From assembly GCA_014529385.2 (NCBI GenBank), contig CM043944.1, positions 86,953,884 through 87,017,883 on the forward strand: 64,000 bases of DNA, written 5' to 3'. The stretch's first letter is position 1. Every line of letters starts with the position of its first letter. Below the pieces are notes generated by a model. That model had not been told where the DNA came from. It made no database searches and was given only the letters and a program-made list of their open reading frames with translations. This document shows positions 25,463 to 37,509 of the stretch, piece after piece. Source of the stretch: Adiantum capillus-veneris (lineage: Eukaryota; Streptophyta; Polypodiopsida; Polypodiales; Pteridaceae). The position numbers and the translations under genes were made by a program.

Positions 25463-25925
25463 AGTATGAAGAGACCTTTACAAATTTAGAAAATGGATTA
25501 AAAACCTTATAAGCCTTTCTTGTTGATGTCTATGAGCAAGTTCACATGCAATGAGAGATTCGCACTTGTGCCCAACCTGCAACCTCTCTCTCTCATGCTC
25601 ATTTGAACGCTATCCGGGCAACGAGAAACTAATTGAAAAGTTTTTTTTAAAAAAAAATGTGAGGTGAAAAAGTGCACGTCCCGACAAGGAAACAACGAAT
25701 GTGGCCTTGTCGTTCTCTACTCGCTCCACCTCTTCACCATGCAGCTGCTCCGCAATTGGTTGCGAACCAGTTGCTGATGTGTTTTAGAAAACCCCAAATG
25801 GAAACCAAAAGGATTCACAAAATTGATTGCCAACAATGGCGAACCCGAGGTGCACGTGATGAGGCCCTATCCTCGTCACTATCTTACACGGGGTTAGCTA
25901 GGAGGGATCTAAGGTCCAAATTTGG
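23902..25925. repeat. Non-coding DNA with GGGTTGAGTCGCACC repeats
   Basis: The motif AAGGGTTGAGTCGCACC occurs at about 24490 and 24864. Its near reverse complement (GGTGCGACTCGGCCCTAA) is at about 25164, with a GGGTGCGACCCA copy near 25117. This pattern suggests a structured non-coding repeat or a MITE cluster. (CT)n lies at 25428-25459. No gene is seen. Confidence 0.5.
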
Positions 25926-26125
25926 GGGGGCGATGCGGCTTTGATCTCTGCCATTCGATTTCGCGGTGAACTAGGGAGTGAACTCGAGGTGATCTAGGGG
26001 TGAACTCATGGGAAAAATGGCGCCTCAAGTTCATGCTTGGTTCACCCGTCTCGAGGGGTGTGGATCGAACACAAGACCTCTTGGTTGCCACACAAATATC
26101 CTACCACCACGCTAGTAAATGTCAC
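25926..26125 (-). mobile_element. Possible tRNA-derived SINE
   Basis: On the minus strand TAGCGTGGTGGTAG (26114-26101) resembles a Pol III A box. TGTTCGATCC (26071-26062) resembles a B box, at a tRNA-like distance of about 30 bp. The body runs leftward to a run of C/G near 25926. I could not fold a complete tRNA, and no target duplication is clear. Confidence 0.45.
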
Positions 26126-26380
26126 TCTCCATGTTGGCATGGCACATGATCACACCGTAGTTCACCCAACCCTAGTTCAGTGCTAGTTGACCCTGGATGA
26201 TCCGACGGCTGAGATTAAAATCGCCTCGCCTCTCCCAATTTGCGCCCTAGATCCCGTGTAAGCCATAAGGTGGTGCAAGTGCCATATAGTGACGAGGCCA
26301 CTACCCCTATAACATGTTTTAACATCTTAAAAGGCCAAAAAATGTTGATTTTGGATGTATTGTAATCATTCAAAATTATC

Positions 26381-26381
26381 T

Positions 26382-26412
<31 letters not shown>

Positions 26413-26451
26413 GGGGAAGCTTTGAACTAAGGACCAGTCAATCCATCCACC

Positions 26452-26495
<44 letters not shown>
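26381..26495. repeat. T11-G25 homopolymers and (GA)n
   Basis: T run 26381-26391, G run 26392-26416, then (GA)n at 26455-26494, just downstream of the F-box gene's stop codon. Confidence 0.95.
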
Positions 26496-26497
<2 letters not shown>

Positions 26498-26560
26498 AAA
26501 GGAGCAGACATGGAATACAACAGAGCTTAGAGAGGGGAAGAGAAAACAGGATGTAGCTTT

Positions 26561-27835
26561 TCAAAAACTCTCCACAGAAATGGGGTCAACACACAAGGAC
26601 ATCTCACAATTCACAGCCGCAGGCAAATCAAGCCATGTCCATCTCTCCTCTATCACATCAAACTGAAGAGCCCGATGTGAGCCCGAGGCCATTACGACAA
26701 CAAGCTCGGCGTGGCCGGCGAATTTGACCGGGGTAAGACCTGCTTTGCGTGACTCCATTGCCTCCTCCAGCATGTGCTTGCACATCTGTGAAGGTGCCCT
26801 TGCCACCTCTCTCCACATCTTGGTAGACCAGTCCAATTCCCAAACAACAGCATATAAATTAATGATGCTACTGCTTTCGGTATGCGCATTGATGTCATTA
26901 ACAACTGCGCCAGCATCGACCCCATTATCATCGCTGCTCGCTCTGTCATTGCCTGATGTAGAGGCGGACGCTTCCGCTGTGCCTATCAATAGAACTTTGC
27001 CCTTGCAACCCTGTATGACCTGCGGCATCGCCTGAACACGCCCCCCTTCCTTAGGAACTTGAAACACCAAATTTTCTGGAAGCTTGGCTTCCAAAGTCAT
27101 CCACACATCCTTCTGCACATCATAAGTTACAACTGATCTGCTCTCTGCCTGAATAGAATACACCAGCCCGCCGATGCTCGCCGCACTACTCGAAAATGCG
27201 ATAAGGGAGCCCTTCCCACCATCACCCTTTGGAACCATCCTTTGTGTCCATGTATTCTTCTCAGAATTGTATATATCCATGTACAGACTTGGGGTATTGA
27301 GTTGGAGGAGGATGATAGAGTATATGCTTTTTGAAGTACTGTTGGTGGATTTGTGGGGCACCATAGCCCAAAGCCTGGAGAGGAGCGGTGCACGGGGAGG
27401 ATCGGGGAGGGTTTTCCACTGATTAGAATAGGGGCAACCAACAGAGAAGGCCTTGGAGGTGAGATGGTTGCGCACACAAACGAGGGAGAGGGCACCCCCA
27501 ACCCACTCGCGAACAAAGGGAGCAGGGAGTGAGAAATCACCCCATGAAGGCACGGCAGCGGCATCGGTGGCGGATTCTTCCGCTGGGTGTGGCGTCTGCC
27601 ATTGTAAAACAGAGATCTTCACCGCATGATTGTAGACAAGGAAAGAGGGGTGAAGGTGGGGATGCAGGCGGCGATGGAGGGAGCGGAAATGGGAGGATGA
27701 GAGGATGGAGAGCCAGGTGCGATTGATAGATCGCAGGCGTAAGTGCTCAGAGACGGGAAGATGTGCAAGGATGAACTCTTGCAAGTGGGAGGGGAGGGAG
27801 TCCCATTGGGGATCAGAGGGGGCGGAAGCCACCAT
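26561..27835 (-). CDS. F-box protein, single exon, 424 aa
   Basis: The ATG at 27835-27833 is in good context (G at +4). TGA is at 26563-26561. An F-box occupies about residues 10-50 (WDSLPSHLQEFILAHLPVSEHLRLRSIN is split here by length limits: see WDSLPSHLQEF and LPVSEHLRLRSINRTW), so the protein should bind SKP1 in an SCF ubiquitin ligase. The remainder (about 95-420) looks like a kelch/galactose-oxidase-type substrate-binding region, with repeating blocks such as YDVQKDVWMTLE, WELDWSTKMWREV and FDVIEERWTWLDLP. A low-complexity Ser/Asp insert lies near residues 285-320. The frame is uninterrupted and the G+C content is higher than the surrounding repeats, which supports a real host gene. The F-box family is very large, so no orthologue or substrate is claimed. 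Confidence 0.88.
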   Translation of the reverse strand: MVASAPSDPQWDSLPSHLQEFILAHLPVSEHLRLRSINRTWLSILSSSHFRSLHRRLHPHLHPSFLVYNHAVKISVLQWQTPHPAEESATDAAAVPSWGDFSLPAPFVREWVGGALSLVCVRNHLTSKAFSVGCPYSNQWKTLPDPPRAPLLSRLWAMVPHKSTNSTSKSIYSIILLQLNTPSLYMDIYNSEKNTWTQRMVPKGDGGKGSLIAFSSSAASIGGLVYSIQAESRSVVTYDVQKDVWMTLEAKLPENLVFQVPKEGGRVQAMPQVIQGCKGKVLLIGTAEASASTSGNDRASSDDNGVDAGAVVNDINAHTESSSIINLYAVVWELDWSTKMWREVARAPSQMCKHMLEEAMESRKAGLTPVKFAGHAELVVVMASGSHRALQFDVIEERWTWLDLPAAVNCEMSLCVDPISVESF

Positions 27836-27941
27836 AGCCAGAACTCGGAGAGATGTGTTGCTCTGTCTGTGTTGTGTGAGTGAGTGTGTGTATGTGTATG
27901 TGTGCGTGTGTGTGAGATATGAGTGGCGATGGCCTGCACAG

Positions 27942-27953
27942 AGATATATACCT
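27942..27953 (-). promoter_or_regulatory. TATA box of the F-box gene
   Basis: The minus strand reads GGTATATATCTC, about 107-118 bases upstream of the F-box ATG, in a CpG-containing stretch. This suggests a start site around 27910 and a 5' UTR of about 75 nt, which would contain the (CA)n run visible at 27880-27915. Confidence 0.5.
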
Positions 27954-28505
27954 CGCGACGCGAGTGCGTGTGTGTGTTTGACCAGCCCGACTAGCCGCCA
28001 ATGTGGTCTCCAACACGCTGCTTCGATTACTCGCCCATTTTGGGCCTCGTGACACTTGTTCTATTATTTCATAGGTAATCCTTTGCCGACGTGGACATCT
28101 CAATCCCCCTTCACACTCTTTCTTCCCACCCTTTTTACGTATAAGTTCAGATTTTTTTTTGTCCTCCTTTTTCACATGATTCTTTTCTTCTTTTGTCACA
28201 CTTGCATCCACAACTTGTCCATAGCCCTATGACTACGGGTAGTTTCCCATAGGCAACGCTCTATCTTCGTCTGTTTGCATCGAGAAACAAAGACACAAGC
28301 TCTCCACTCTGTCGATTTCGACAGAGTTGGCAAACAACATATTCTACCTCTGCTTGTGTTGTTCATCTTTGGACTCCAACTTTTTGCTTTATGTAACATA
28401 CGCCAAGTTTGCTTACAAGAGGCAGGAAACCTTCGCACGTGCAGATCTACTCTATGACACACTCCACACACAAGGTGCCTTGTGGCTATTCAAAATAGCA
28501 ATTGC

Positions 28506-28641
28506 TTGCCATAAAAATAGGGAAAATGGTTCTTTCTAAAGGGCTTTTCCTCTCCATTGGCTTCGAGCCCATGTTGCCATAAAAATAGGGAAAATGGTTC
28601 TTTCTAAAGGGCTTTTCCTCTCCATTGGCTTCTAGCCCATG
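28506..28641. repeat. 68-bp tandem duplication
   Basis: 28506-28573 and 28574-28641 both run from TTGCCATAAAAATAGGG to TAGCCCATG or GAGCCCATG. They differ at about one base, so this is a recent event. Confidence 0.95.
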
Positions 28642-29077
28642 TTTCCCCATTTCAAGAGAGAGAAAATTTTCATGACAAGGTCATTTTTATGCGTCATGGT
28701 ATCCAAAAAGCCAATGGGCATATGAGGTGAATGTATCTCTACAATTGAAATTTACGTTCTAGGTCATCGTTTTACATGTCTCTATATAAAGAGAACATGA
28801 CCCTTAAAAGTCATTCCCAACACTTTTTGTTCAAGAGGAAAGGTAGTAAGAAGAACTTCATATATAAATAAAATATTATATGTATATATATAATATATTA
28901 TAAATATATATATAGTTATAACGGGACATCTGTTGTCCAGCATGGGGCCGGCGGGCCATACCATGAGCATACCATGGAAACAACCCAATAAAAAAGTTGG
29001 TAACACCCATGGAACGCAGCCCTTAAGCCTAGAACCCTCAACTGTCGGGTTGCATCTCAAACATCCAACGAATGGAG

Positions 29078-29152
29078 CTATGCTATTGGCAACAATGATC
29101 TTTGTTTCCAAAATCCCACTGGAAACAAAGATCATTGTTGCCAATAGCATAG
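29078..29152. repeat. Perfect 33-bp inverted repeat, 9-nt loop
   Basis: Arms 29078-29110 and 29120-29152 are perfect reverse complements. Pairing continues outward for about 6 more bases (AATGGA/TCCATT) after one mismatch. A transcript would form a long stable hairpin. Confidence 0.92.
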
Positions 29153-29488
29153 GTCCATTCCACTTTTAATAAGGCGAATCTCTCCAGATTCGACCTCTCT
29201 CTACCCCCTTGGCAAAGCAAACTCCTCTAGCCCCTACCGCTCGTGTTGCCCTTTGCACCATTTCCTGCTACTAATGAATCCTGTTGCATCCTGCCTTCCT
29301 ATACGCTACCTGCTTGTAAGAGGAAACAAATGGAGCTTCTATTGCATCAAGTGTGGCCATTCCCCCATTCAGCGAGACCTTCTCAGTGCAATCAATCTCC
29401 TGAGTTCCCTCCCCTCCCTTCGTCCTTGCTCTGGCAATACCGCCTCCCTCACGCTTGCATATAGCGCCGCCGTTAGCCCTCGCATGCG

Positions 29489-29599
<111 letters not shown>

Positions 29600-30035
29600 A
29601 TTCCCTACGCGGAAAGAGCACTAAGAGGGAGATTGAGACCTTTATCAAGCCGACACAATGAGTAGACGTACAGTCTCCATTGTTGAGAGAGACAGAGAGA
29701 TATATATATTTTCTCCGTCTCTGCTCTCCCTTTCTGCAGATCACCAAGCACGATCGCGCTGGACACCAAAGGGATCACTATGATCACCTGCCATCAAAAA
29801 ACTCTCTTTGTGCAGCCCCCTCATAAGCCTGCGACTGTGTCACCGCTTGCAGAGCGGAAAAAATCGCTCCGTCTTCCTCCCCTTCAACCAAAACTCTCTC
29901 TCTCTCTCACTTGTCCACGTGTTGGCTCCCTACGTTTTCACTTTGGAGAGATGACAGCATCTCTTAATATTCTTGCGAAACAAATTGATGAAAAATTGGC
30001 ACGGCATACTCCCAAGCATAGGTCATTGGCCATTG

Positions 30036-32007
30036 GTTTTTTTTTTTTTTTTTTCCAAAAGTTCCAATTGTGAACGATTGTATTAAAATTCCATGAAGTA
30101 ATGTACAAATCCACCTTAAGATCATATTGAGCCTTGAGTGACAGATAGTCACATCAGCTCAATCGGAGCTTTGGCCTGTTCCTATCACAAATATAATCTC
30201 CTTACTTTCCTATACTATCTCTGAGAAGCTAGCCACAGATAGGTCGCTGTCAAAAACCCGACAATTTCCGTCTTTCCAAATCGAGTCATTTGAGCTTTGC
30301 CCTTTTCCTATCACAAATATAATCTCCTTACTTTCCTATACTATCTTTGAGAAGCTAGCCACAGATAGAACTCGATAGTTCCTCGCTTTCCAAAGATTAC
30401 TGAAGAAACAGTATATGACAATTTGAGTACAGACTCGAAGCGCATGATTTCAAAAATGTTTCCCGCCAATGCACATATCCTTCTTAAAGAATCCTATCTG
30501 CCACGTTCTTTGCATCCATTCGCACACCTTTCCTGTACGGCCTCTAATTGCCGGGCATTCTATGAATATGTGGGCAAGGTCTTCGCTAGCCAAATTGCAC
30601 CTTGAACATTTATCAGACCCGATATCACGTGCCTGAATCTTAAGACTTGTCGTCGGAAGAGCCCCCCACAACACCTTCCACAAAAAAACCTTCATGAACT
30701 GAGGCCACTTTGGATTCCAAATGTTCTTCGTGACTTCAAGCCATCGAGCTTCCGACCATTGTAACTTCCACTTTTTGTTCAAGGGGCCGAACCAATCAAC
30801 CTTAAGCACTAAAGCTTGGTAAATGCCCTTGGTTTGAGGTTTTTAAAAAAGGCCATTCTTAGGCCATTTCCAAGCTTTCAACTTGAAAGAAAATCTGAGA
30901 CCGGCATCAAAATATTACCCAAGCCTTCTACAACTCTCCTGACAAGTAGCTTCTCAGTGCCAACAAGTTGAAACTGGGCAGTGAGCTAGTCAAAGGATGT
31001 CCAACACTTGATGTTTCCATCCCAGAAGTCGATTAATCATTGGAGTCCTTTATTGTTTACCCTTCTTGAAATTTCTCTCCAATAAGAGTTCAAGATTATA
31101 CCAGTTGTTTTACATAGCCAAGGGGACCAATGTGAAATGGAGTTCTGGAAGTATCTGGTTAATTCACCCCATTCCAATACCCAAGCTGATCTATTACACT
31201 TTCGTACCAGCTCTCCCGTGATGCCACCTAGTCTCAAGCTAGACCAACTTGGGTCTAATAGTTTGTCGTGCACCTCGATCTCTTTCCATTGAGCACTTTT
31301 AGAGCAAATTTTTGACTTGTCTATCATATCCTTGGTCATGATAGCCCAAGACTAGTCATGACCCGAAGCCACAACAAATGCCCACTCAAGCTCAAGCGCC
31401 TTCTTGAGAACCTGAGGGCATGCTTTCAAAAAGAGGAGGGAGTCGTTTGTGAACATCTTGGCCAGGAGTTGTTCATTGCCGGGCAAAGTTAAACCTTGAA
31501 TTACCCCCCGTGCAAATAGCAGCTTTGAGAATCGTTATAAGAGGATGCAACCCAATGGAAAGAGCAGAGATGCCAGGGGACATCCTTGCTTAATAGATCG
31601 TCTGGCTTCGAAGGAGCCCACAATTTGATCATTGAACAATAGCTCAGATTTTCTACTTGCACCTAGAGTTTGTATAAGTCGACAAAGGCGAGGCCCAAAT
31701 CCCAGTGATTTCATTTCTTCAAAGAAGGAGCACATAATCCTATCATACGCCTTGTCCAGGTCTAGCTGAAGCACAATACACTCCTGCTTCATGGAGGCTG
31801 CATACCCAATGCCAATCGTTGCTGCCAAGATATGGTGTTGTATTGACCTTCCTTTGATAAACCCGTGTGATGAGAAGATATGATTCTATCCAAGAGGGGG
31901 GCAATTCTAAGAGCGATTGCCTTGGCAATGATGTTGTATACCACAGAGTTATGGGCCGCCAATGCTTAAGATACGAGCATCAAACTTGTTTCGAGATAGG
32001 TTTGATA
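30036..32007 (-). mobile_element. LINE relic 3 (5'-truncated, minus strand)
   Basis: A minus-strand poly-A tail appears as the T run at 30037-30056. Moving upstream, the zinc-binding C-terminal domain is at 30809-30450 (FMKVFLWKVLWGALPT, CSRCNLASEDLAHIF). RT lies at 31828-31535 (LQLDLDKAYDRIM, RRSIKQGCPLASLLF). It breaks off within RT near 32007, where the LTR of chromovirus B begins. Two 68-80 bp direct repeats with CCTATCACAAATATAATC (30180 and 30304) lie in its 3' part. Frames are broken. Confidence 0.87.
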
Positions 32008-33601
32008 CGTCATAAAAATCTAATATCTAACCAACCCAAACAATTTTCTCATATTAAACTGATTATTTAATGTGGGAGAATAGAGGGGAACAAGGGCTAG
32101 AATATAGACATGTGCTTTCAGGTCTATCTTGACACGGAGCCAATGGTAAAGGAACCCAAATGAGAGATGATATGTCAAAGAGCAATGTTAGATAATGGAG
32201 CTTAAAGACCTTAGGGTTAGCTTTATTAAAGACCTTTGAAGGTTAGTGTTAAAAGTCCTTTGACCTTAGGTAAGATAGGGTTGAGCTTGAGGTGGGAACC
32301 CGGCCCAAGATTGAGGTGCTTGTCATTCTTGATGATTAAGGTGCTTGAGGTGCTTGTCATGCTTGCCAACTAGGGAGATTGAGATGCTTGTGGGAACATT
32401 ACCCAAGCTTGAGGTGCTTTGTCATGATTGCTGACTAAGGTGCTTGAGGGTAATGTGTTCCACAAAGTCAACAAGCATCCCTACAAGGAGGGGGCAAGCC
32501 CTACAAGAGGGGCTAGAGAGAGAACACACACACCCTCACACAAGGCAAGTTTGGTACAAAGATATCATATAGGACACTTGTCAAGTTCCTCCTCATATTG
32601 CCCTCATGGTGTGCCTAAAGCCTATTGGTTAGCCTCCCAAGGGGTCCAATGATAATTTAGTAAACTTAATTAATTGTTTTTGCATTTATCAAGACCTCTC
32701 TTTCAAGGGGAAATGGGGACACTTGCCCCAAGACTAACCTTGTTGCTTGTACTGCATCCTACATGTGATTGGCCAGTCTTGCAGGGGTCCAATAAGCTTC
32801 AAGCTTAAGCTACAAGAAAGGGGGGGGGGGGGGGGGGGGGGGGTCGACCAAAGCAAGAAGGGGGCTAGCTTGGGGGGTATACTATCCCACACTACACTCA
32901 CACACATTCTCATTGTGTGAAGTGCAAAGTGCAAAGTGCAAGAGCTCCATCTCCTTCTCCAAGCTAGTAGAGAAGTTGAGAGCCTACACCAACACTCTTG
33001 GCTATGGAATGCAAATCCAATCAAGAGCCATGCTTCAATGCTTAAGCTTTCCATCTTCTCCATATTCATTACTATGCTATTATGTATGCTAGCAAGAAGA
33101 GTGATGATAAGTGAGGAACTACTTATTTCTCCTATGGAATGTTTCTTCTTCCTCCTCCCTACCCTCATTCCCCGCGCTCTCTCCACCTTCGAAGGTGTTT
33201 GAGGCCTTGGGACTGAGGCTTGGGATAGTTAATGTTTTTTGCAAAAGTTTATGTTATGCTCGTGATGCATGAATCTTTCCATCTTCATTGCATCACCTAG
33301 CTCACAAGGAACACAAAGATTGTATTGTACCAAGTCTCTCTTGATGGGAGAAACTATAATACAAATGCCTATTGGAGGGGGGACCGGCTCCACATAAATT
33401 CGGTCCTCAATTGTTGTCATGTTCTCTAAACTCTCTTTCTCTTGCAAAATTATTGTTCATGACAAGTTAACTAAGTATTATGTTCATGTTGCTACCATCA
33501 ATTAGGTTCATCTCTATGCTCACAAAATAATCTCACAAAAATGCTTTCTCTAATTTTCCTACTTTCGCTACTCTCAAAGTTAATAGGCCATATCCATTAC
33601 A
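32008..33601 (+). repeat. 5' LTR of chromovirus B
   Basis: Begins CGTCATAAAAATCTAATATC and ends ATTACA, one base before an initiator tRNA-Met primer site. It matches the 3' LTR at 50580-52235, which begins TGTCATAAAATCTAATATC. The first base pair has changed from TG to CG. The interior has GTGCTTGAGGTGCTTG repeats (32320-32460) and a G24 run at 32820-32843. The two LTRs differ by many substitutions and indels, so this is an old insertion. Confidence 0.88.
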
Positions 33602-33602
33602 T

Positions 33603-33612
33603 TGGTATCAGG
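33603..33612 (+). other. Primer binding site, initiator tRNA-Met type (chromovirus B)
   Basis: TGGTATCAGG follows the LTR end by one base. The homologous site in element C is TGGTATCAGAGC. The final bases are mutated here. Confidence 0.8.
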
Positions 33613-34014
33613 CCATTTGATTTCCCTTTTGTTGCTTAAGAAGAGAGGCCCTTAAGTAGCCTATATAATGGTTACATTGCTAATTATATTAGGGTAAGTG
33701 GGACTGGGATCTATTATCGGTTTTTTGAGCCCACGATGTGGGATATGGCGCAAACCTCGAAAGCTTTGGTCTTAATAATGGGGTCATTTTAGACTTGCCT
33801 ATGGATTTACCATTATAGAGCCATAAGAAGTCCAAAAGGAGCTAGCCCTCAGCAACTCTGCAATATTAGACCCACTGCACTACTCTCTATAAGTAACCAA
33901 TTTGAGCCGTGGGTGTAGATACTTAAGTGCCAATTTTCAAAGGCTAAGAAGAGTAGCAACCAAGGTTTTGAATTGCCAAAGCATACACTAAGCAAGTACT
34001 CAAATTTTGTTAGC

Positions 34015-35385
34015 ATGGTTGACAATAACCAAGAGAGTAGAATGAACATTGATAACTTTGATTTTGCACATGAAGGTGCTAATTATGATGCCCCCATGTT
34101 TGTCAATTATCTTGTTACTAGGTTGCAGCAAGCTATGGGCAACCCTGCTTTGCAAGCCGAAGTTACTCAACAACTTCGTGCTTATGGAATTTCCCTCCCT
34201 CTCCAAGAGGAGAGAGAGCTTAGGGGTCCTCTTGAAGAGACTCCCAAAAGAAGACTCTCTCCCATACGAGAAAAGGAATCCAAAGAGCAAGAAAGTAATG
34301 AAACTTTAAGTTCCTCTGAAGATGTGGCTCCACGAAGACGGCAGTCTAGACAATCGCCAACTCCTCCCAAGAGGAAATGATCAACACACAGTCCTTCTCC
34401 TAGTCACTCCGAAAGGAAAGAGAGGAAATAAAGGAAGAAAAGGGCAAGAAAGAGGTCACCCTCTTCTCCTTCTTCTTCACCTTCCTCCTCTTTCGACAAA
34501 ATCTATTGCTATTCTCCTAGAGAATACAAGAGGGGAGGACATTGCAAATCATACCCTACATGATGAAGGTCACAAAAGCTCAAGAAGTTCAAAGAGGGAG
34601 GAAAGAGTATCTCTTTTCTAACCTATGACGGCACCTTTGGTGCCACCGGCAAATTATTGGCCTTTATCTCCAACAATTTGATGCGGCCTTTGGAGACAAG
34701 GGCTTCACCAAGTCCTCCAAGCTACACCATGTAGCTATGCACTTTCAGAAATCGGCTCGTCAATGGTGGGCTAGCCTTCGTGGCAATGGCGAAGTCCCAA
34801 AGACATGGAAAACTCTACGAGTGTCCATCATGAAGCGATCCCTTGCAAGTAATGCAAAGGACACAGTGCTTACCGAATGGCGCAGCTTGAAGCTTGTCTC
34901 TCATGTGTCTATCCACAAATATATAGACAAGGTTTGGGATTTACATCTCAAGGCTTCTATCTTTCAAAAGATAGACTTCACCGAGCGAAAGCAACAATTC
35001 TGTGCGGGATTACTTGAAGAGATGTCTTAGTACGTCAACTCTCAACGACCTGGTTCTATCACTCAAGTAATCCACCACACCTTGGTTGCTTCGTGCATCA
35101 ATTCCCAACACGGGGCTACATGGAATGTCAAACTTGGGGAAAACAAAGACAAGAGTGATGCAAAGGGGAAAACCAATGCCCAAAATTCTTCCCAAGGCAA
35201 TTCCAATAACAACAACAACAATCGGTCCAAGGAGAAGGGAGTTTATAAAGGTAAAAACAAACTCTCTGTTGAAGAGCTTGAAGCTTTTCGTGAGGAACAT
35301 AAATGTTTTAAGTATGGGGAGCAAGGACATGGCTATCGTTCTTGCCCCAAGAGAAATGGCCGCAATGAGACTCCTAGAGCTTCCA
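34015..35385 (+). pseudogene. Chromovirus B gag (broken)
   Basis: ATG at 34015 gives MVDNNQESRMNIDNFDF. The N-terminal frame reads a conserved helical part and a Ser/Arg-rich part and stops at 34378-34380. A frameshift follows. The retrotransposon-gag core (WWASLRGNGEVPKTWKTL, QQFCAGLLEEM) is at 34680-35030, with an in-frame TAG at 35028-35030. The zinc knuckle at about 35305 reads CFKYGEQGHGYRSC, so its second Cys has become Tyr. Element C has the intact CFKCGEQGHAYRAC. Confidence 0.88.
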
Positions 35386-37475
35386 CCATCGAAGCTCCAA
35401 AAGAGGATGCTCATTGCAAAGGATCACCTCTCTCCTATGCTTGGGGAAAGGTAAGGGAGCATGATGCCTTAATCTTGTTTGACCCTAGCTCTGCTTACAA
35501 CTTCACATCAGCGGAGTTGGCGACCAAGTTGGGCATTCAAGCTTTTGAGATGGGAGATGTTGTGACTACCAATACTGCTTTCAAGGGACAACGAGCCTCC
35601 GTTATTCCCTTGATTGGGAAGTTGAGGCTTCATGTCCAAAGCTATGTTGACAAAGAATACTTCTTTATCTCTCCTCTCCAACATGAGGATGCTATCCTAG
35701 GGGCACCATGGTTCAACCGCATGGATGCCAACATGAAGTTTCCTGAAAGGAAAATCTACTTCACCTACAAGGGAAAGAGTATGTATATAGATTCTAGTGA
35801 GTCTCGTCTTACTATATCACTTGTAAATCCTTTTGCTTTTGAAAAATCAATGAAGAGATCCGTTTCTGTGTACATCAAAGAGTCCCTAAAAGGTCCTAAT
35901 GTTTCATCAAATATAAATGGTAGGAATCAAGAAGAGTTAGACCTACCATATCGTAAATTCACTGGAGTGTTCTTTGATGATATCATCATCTACTCCAAAT
36001 CTTTGGAGGAACATAAGCAACATCTCCAAGTGATTTTTCAAGCCTTGAGGGAAAACAAACTTTTTCTCAACCAAAAGAAAAGTGAATTCTTCCTTCAAGA
36101 GATTCAATATCTAGGTCATATTATCTCTCACGATGGTATTCGTATGGATCCATCAAAGTTAGAGGTAATAAAATCATGGCCTAACCCAAGGAATCTACAT
36201 GAGCTAAGAAGCTTTATTGGTATGTGTGCATACTATAGGCACTTCATAGCAAAATTCTCTCAAGTAGCAGGACCACTACACGACTTAACAAAGAAGAACG
36301 TTAAGTTTGTATGGACTGCTAAGGAGCAAAATGCTTTTGAAAAACTCAAAGAGAAGCTTACTTCCCAACTAGTCCTTGTGCTTCCGGATCTCTCAAAGCC
36401 ATTTGAGGTCCAATGTGAAGCGTGTGGTGATTGCCTTGGAGCGGTTTTGCTTCAAGAAGGGCATGCCATAGCATATGAGAGCCGAAGGCTCAATAGTGAT
36501 GAACGAGTCTTGGGCATTTATGAGAAAGAGCTTTTAGCTGTTCTACATGTCCTAGATACATGGAAGCACTACCTATTGGGGACCCCATTTATCCTACGAA
36601 CCGACCACCAAAGTCTCAAGTATTTCATGACGCAAACCAAACTTTCCGACAAACAAATGAGGTGGGCAAATTTTCTTTCGCAATTTAATTTCCATATTGC
36701 TCACATAGCTGGTAAGCACAATCAAGTTGCCGATGCACTTTCACGACGACCAAAAGTTAATGCGGTGTCTATAGCTACTCACAATGATCTATCCTCTATG
36801 ATAGATGAGTATTCTACTGACCCTGACTTTAGAGACATAATGTCAGCCCTTGCTTTGGGGAAGAAGAGGAACCATTCACCTTGCAGGATGGTTATCTTCT
36901 CCACGGCAATAGGCTATGTGTTACCCATTCCCTTTGTGAGAAGGTTATGTATGAATCCCATGCTCCTCCATATGCAGGGCATAGAGGTATTCAACCTACT
37001 CTCCGAGGAGTAGAGACGTATTTCTATTGGCCTACCATGAAAGTGGACATACAAGAGTATGTTTCAAAATGTGTAGTATGCCAAAAGACCAAGTATGATA
37101 GAGGGAAGCAACCTGGATTACTCCAGCCATTGCCTATTCCAAATTCACCATGGGAGAGTATATCCATGGATTTCATCTTTGGATTACCCAAGTCTATCCA
37201 TGGGAATACAGGAATATGGACAATAGTCGACAGGTTTAGCAAGCAAGCACATTTTATTCCTGTCAAAAAGACTATTAAGGCACATCAAATGGTAACTCTC
37301 TTCATATCTCAGATTTTCAAGCACAATGGATTACCCACATCCATCGTGTCAGATAGAGATCCTAGAATGACCAGTAATTTTTGGAAAGGTCTCTTTGAAA
37401 ATCTAGGAACAAGATTGAATTTCTCTTCGACCTATCACCCACAAACGGATGGCCAAAGTGAGATAGCCAATCTTA
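35386..37475 (+). pseudogene. Chromovirus B pol, 5' part: protease, deleted RT, RNase H, integrase start
   Basis: Protease LILFDPSSAYNF at about 35468 (active-site G changed to S in D-P-G-S). The frame then jumps in phase at about 35945 from the protease-RT linker to FTGVFFDDIIIYS. The fingers and first palm blocks of RT are therefore deleted; about 540 bp are present in C. The RT thumb and RNase H follow. The first RNase H Asp is replaced: QCEACGD in place of QCDACGD. A one-base frameshift near 36870 leads into the integrase (HAPPYAGHRGIQ, CVVCQKTK, SMDFIFG, IVSDRDPRMTS, TDGQSEIANLT). The frame is then interrupted at 37475/37476 by the 12-kb insertion. Confidence 0.9.
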
Positions 37476-37509
37476 CCATTAGGAAATTTCAGAGGTCATT
37501 TGGAGGGCC
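37476..37509 (+). repeat. Left terminal inverted repeat of the 12-kb transposon
   Basis: Starts CCATTAGGAAATTTCAGAGG and ends GGAGGGCC. Reverse-complement match to 49415-49448 with two mismatches. Confidence 0.85.

Noticed and set aside
28782-29169. Overlapping frames on both strands around 29.0 kb
   Set aside because: They mirror each other because of the 33-bp inverted repeat; not independent genes.
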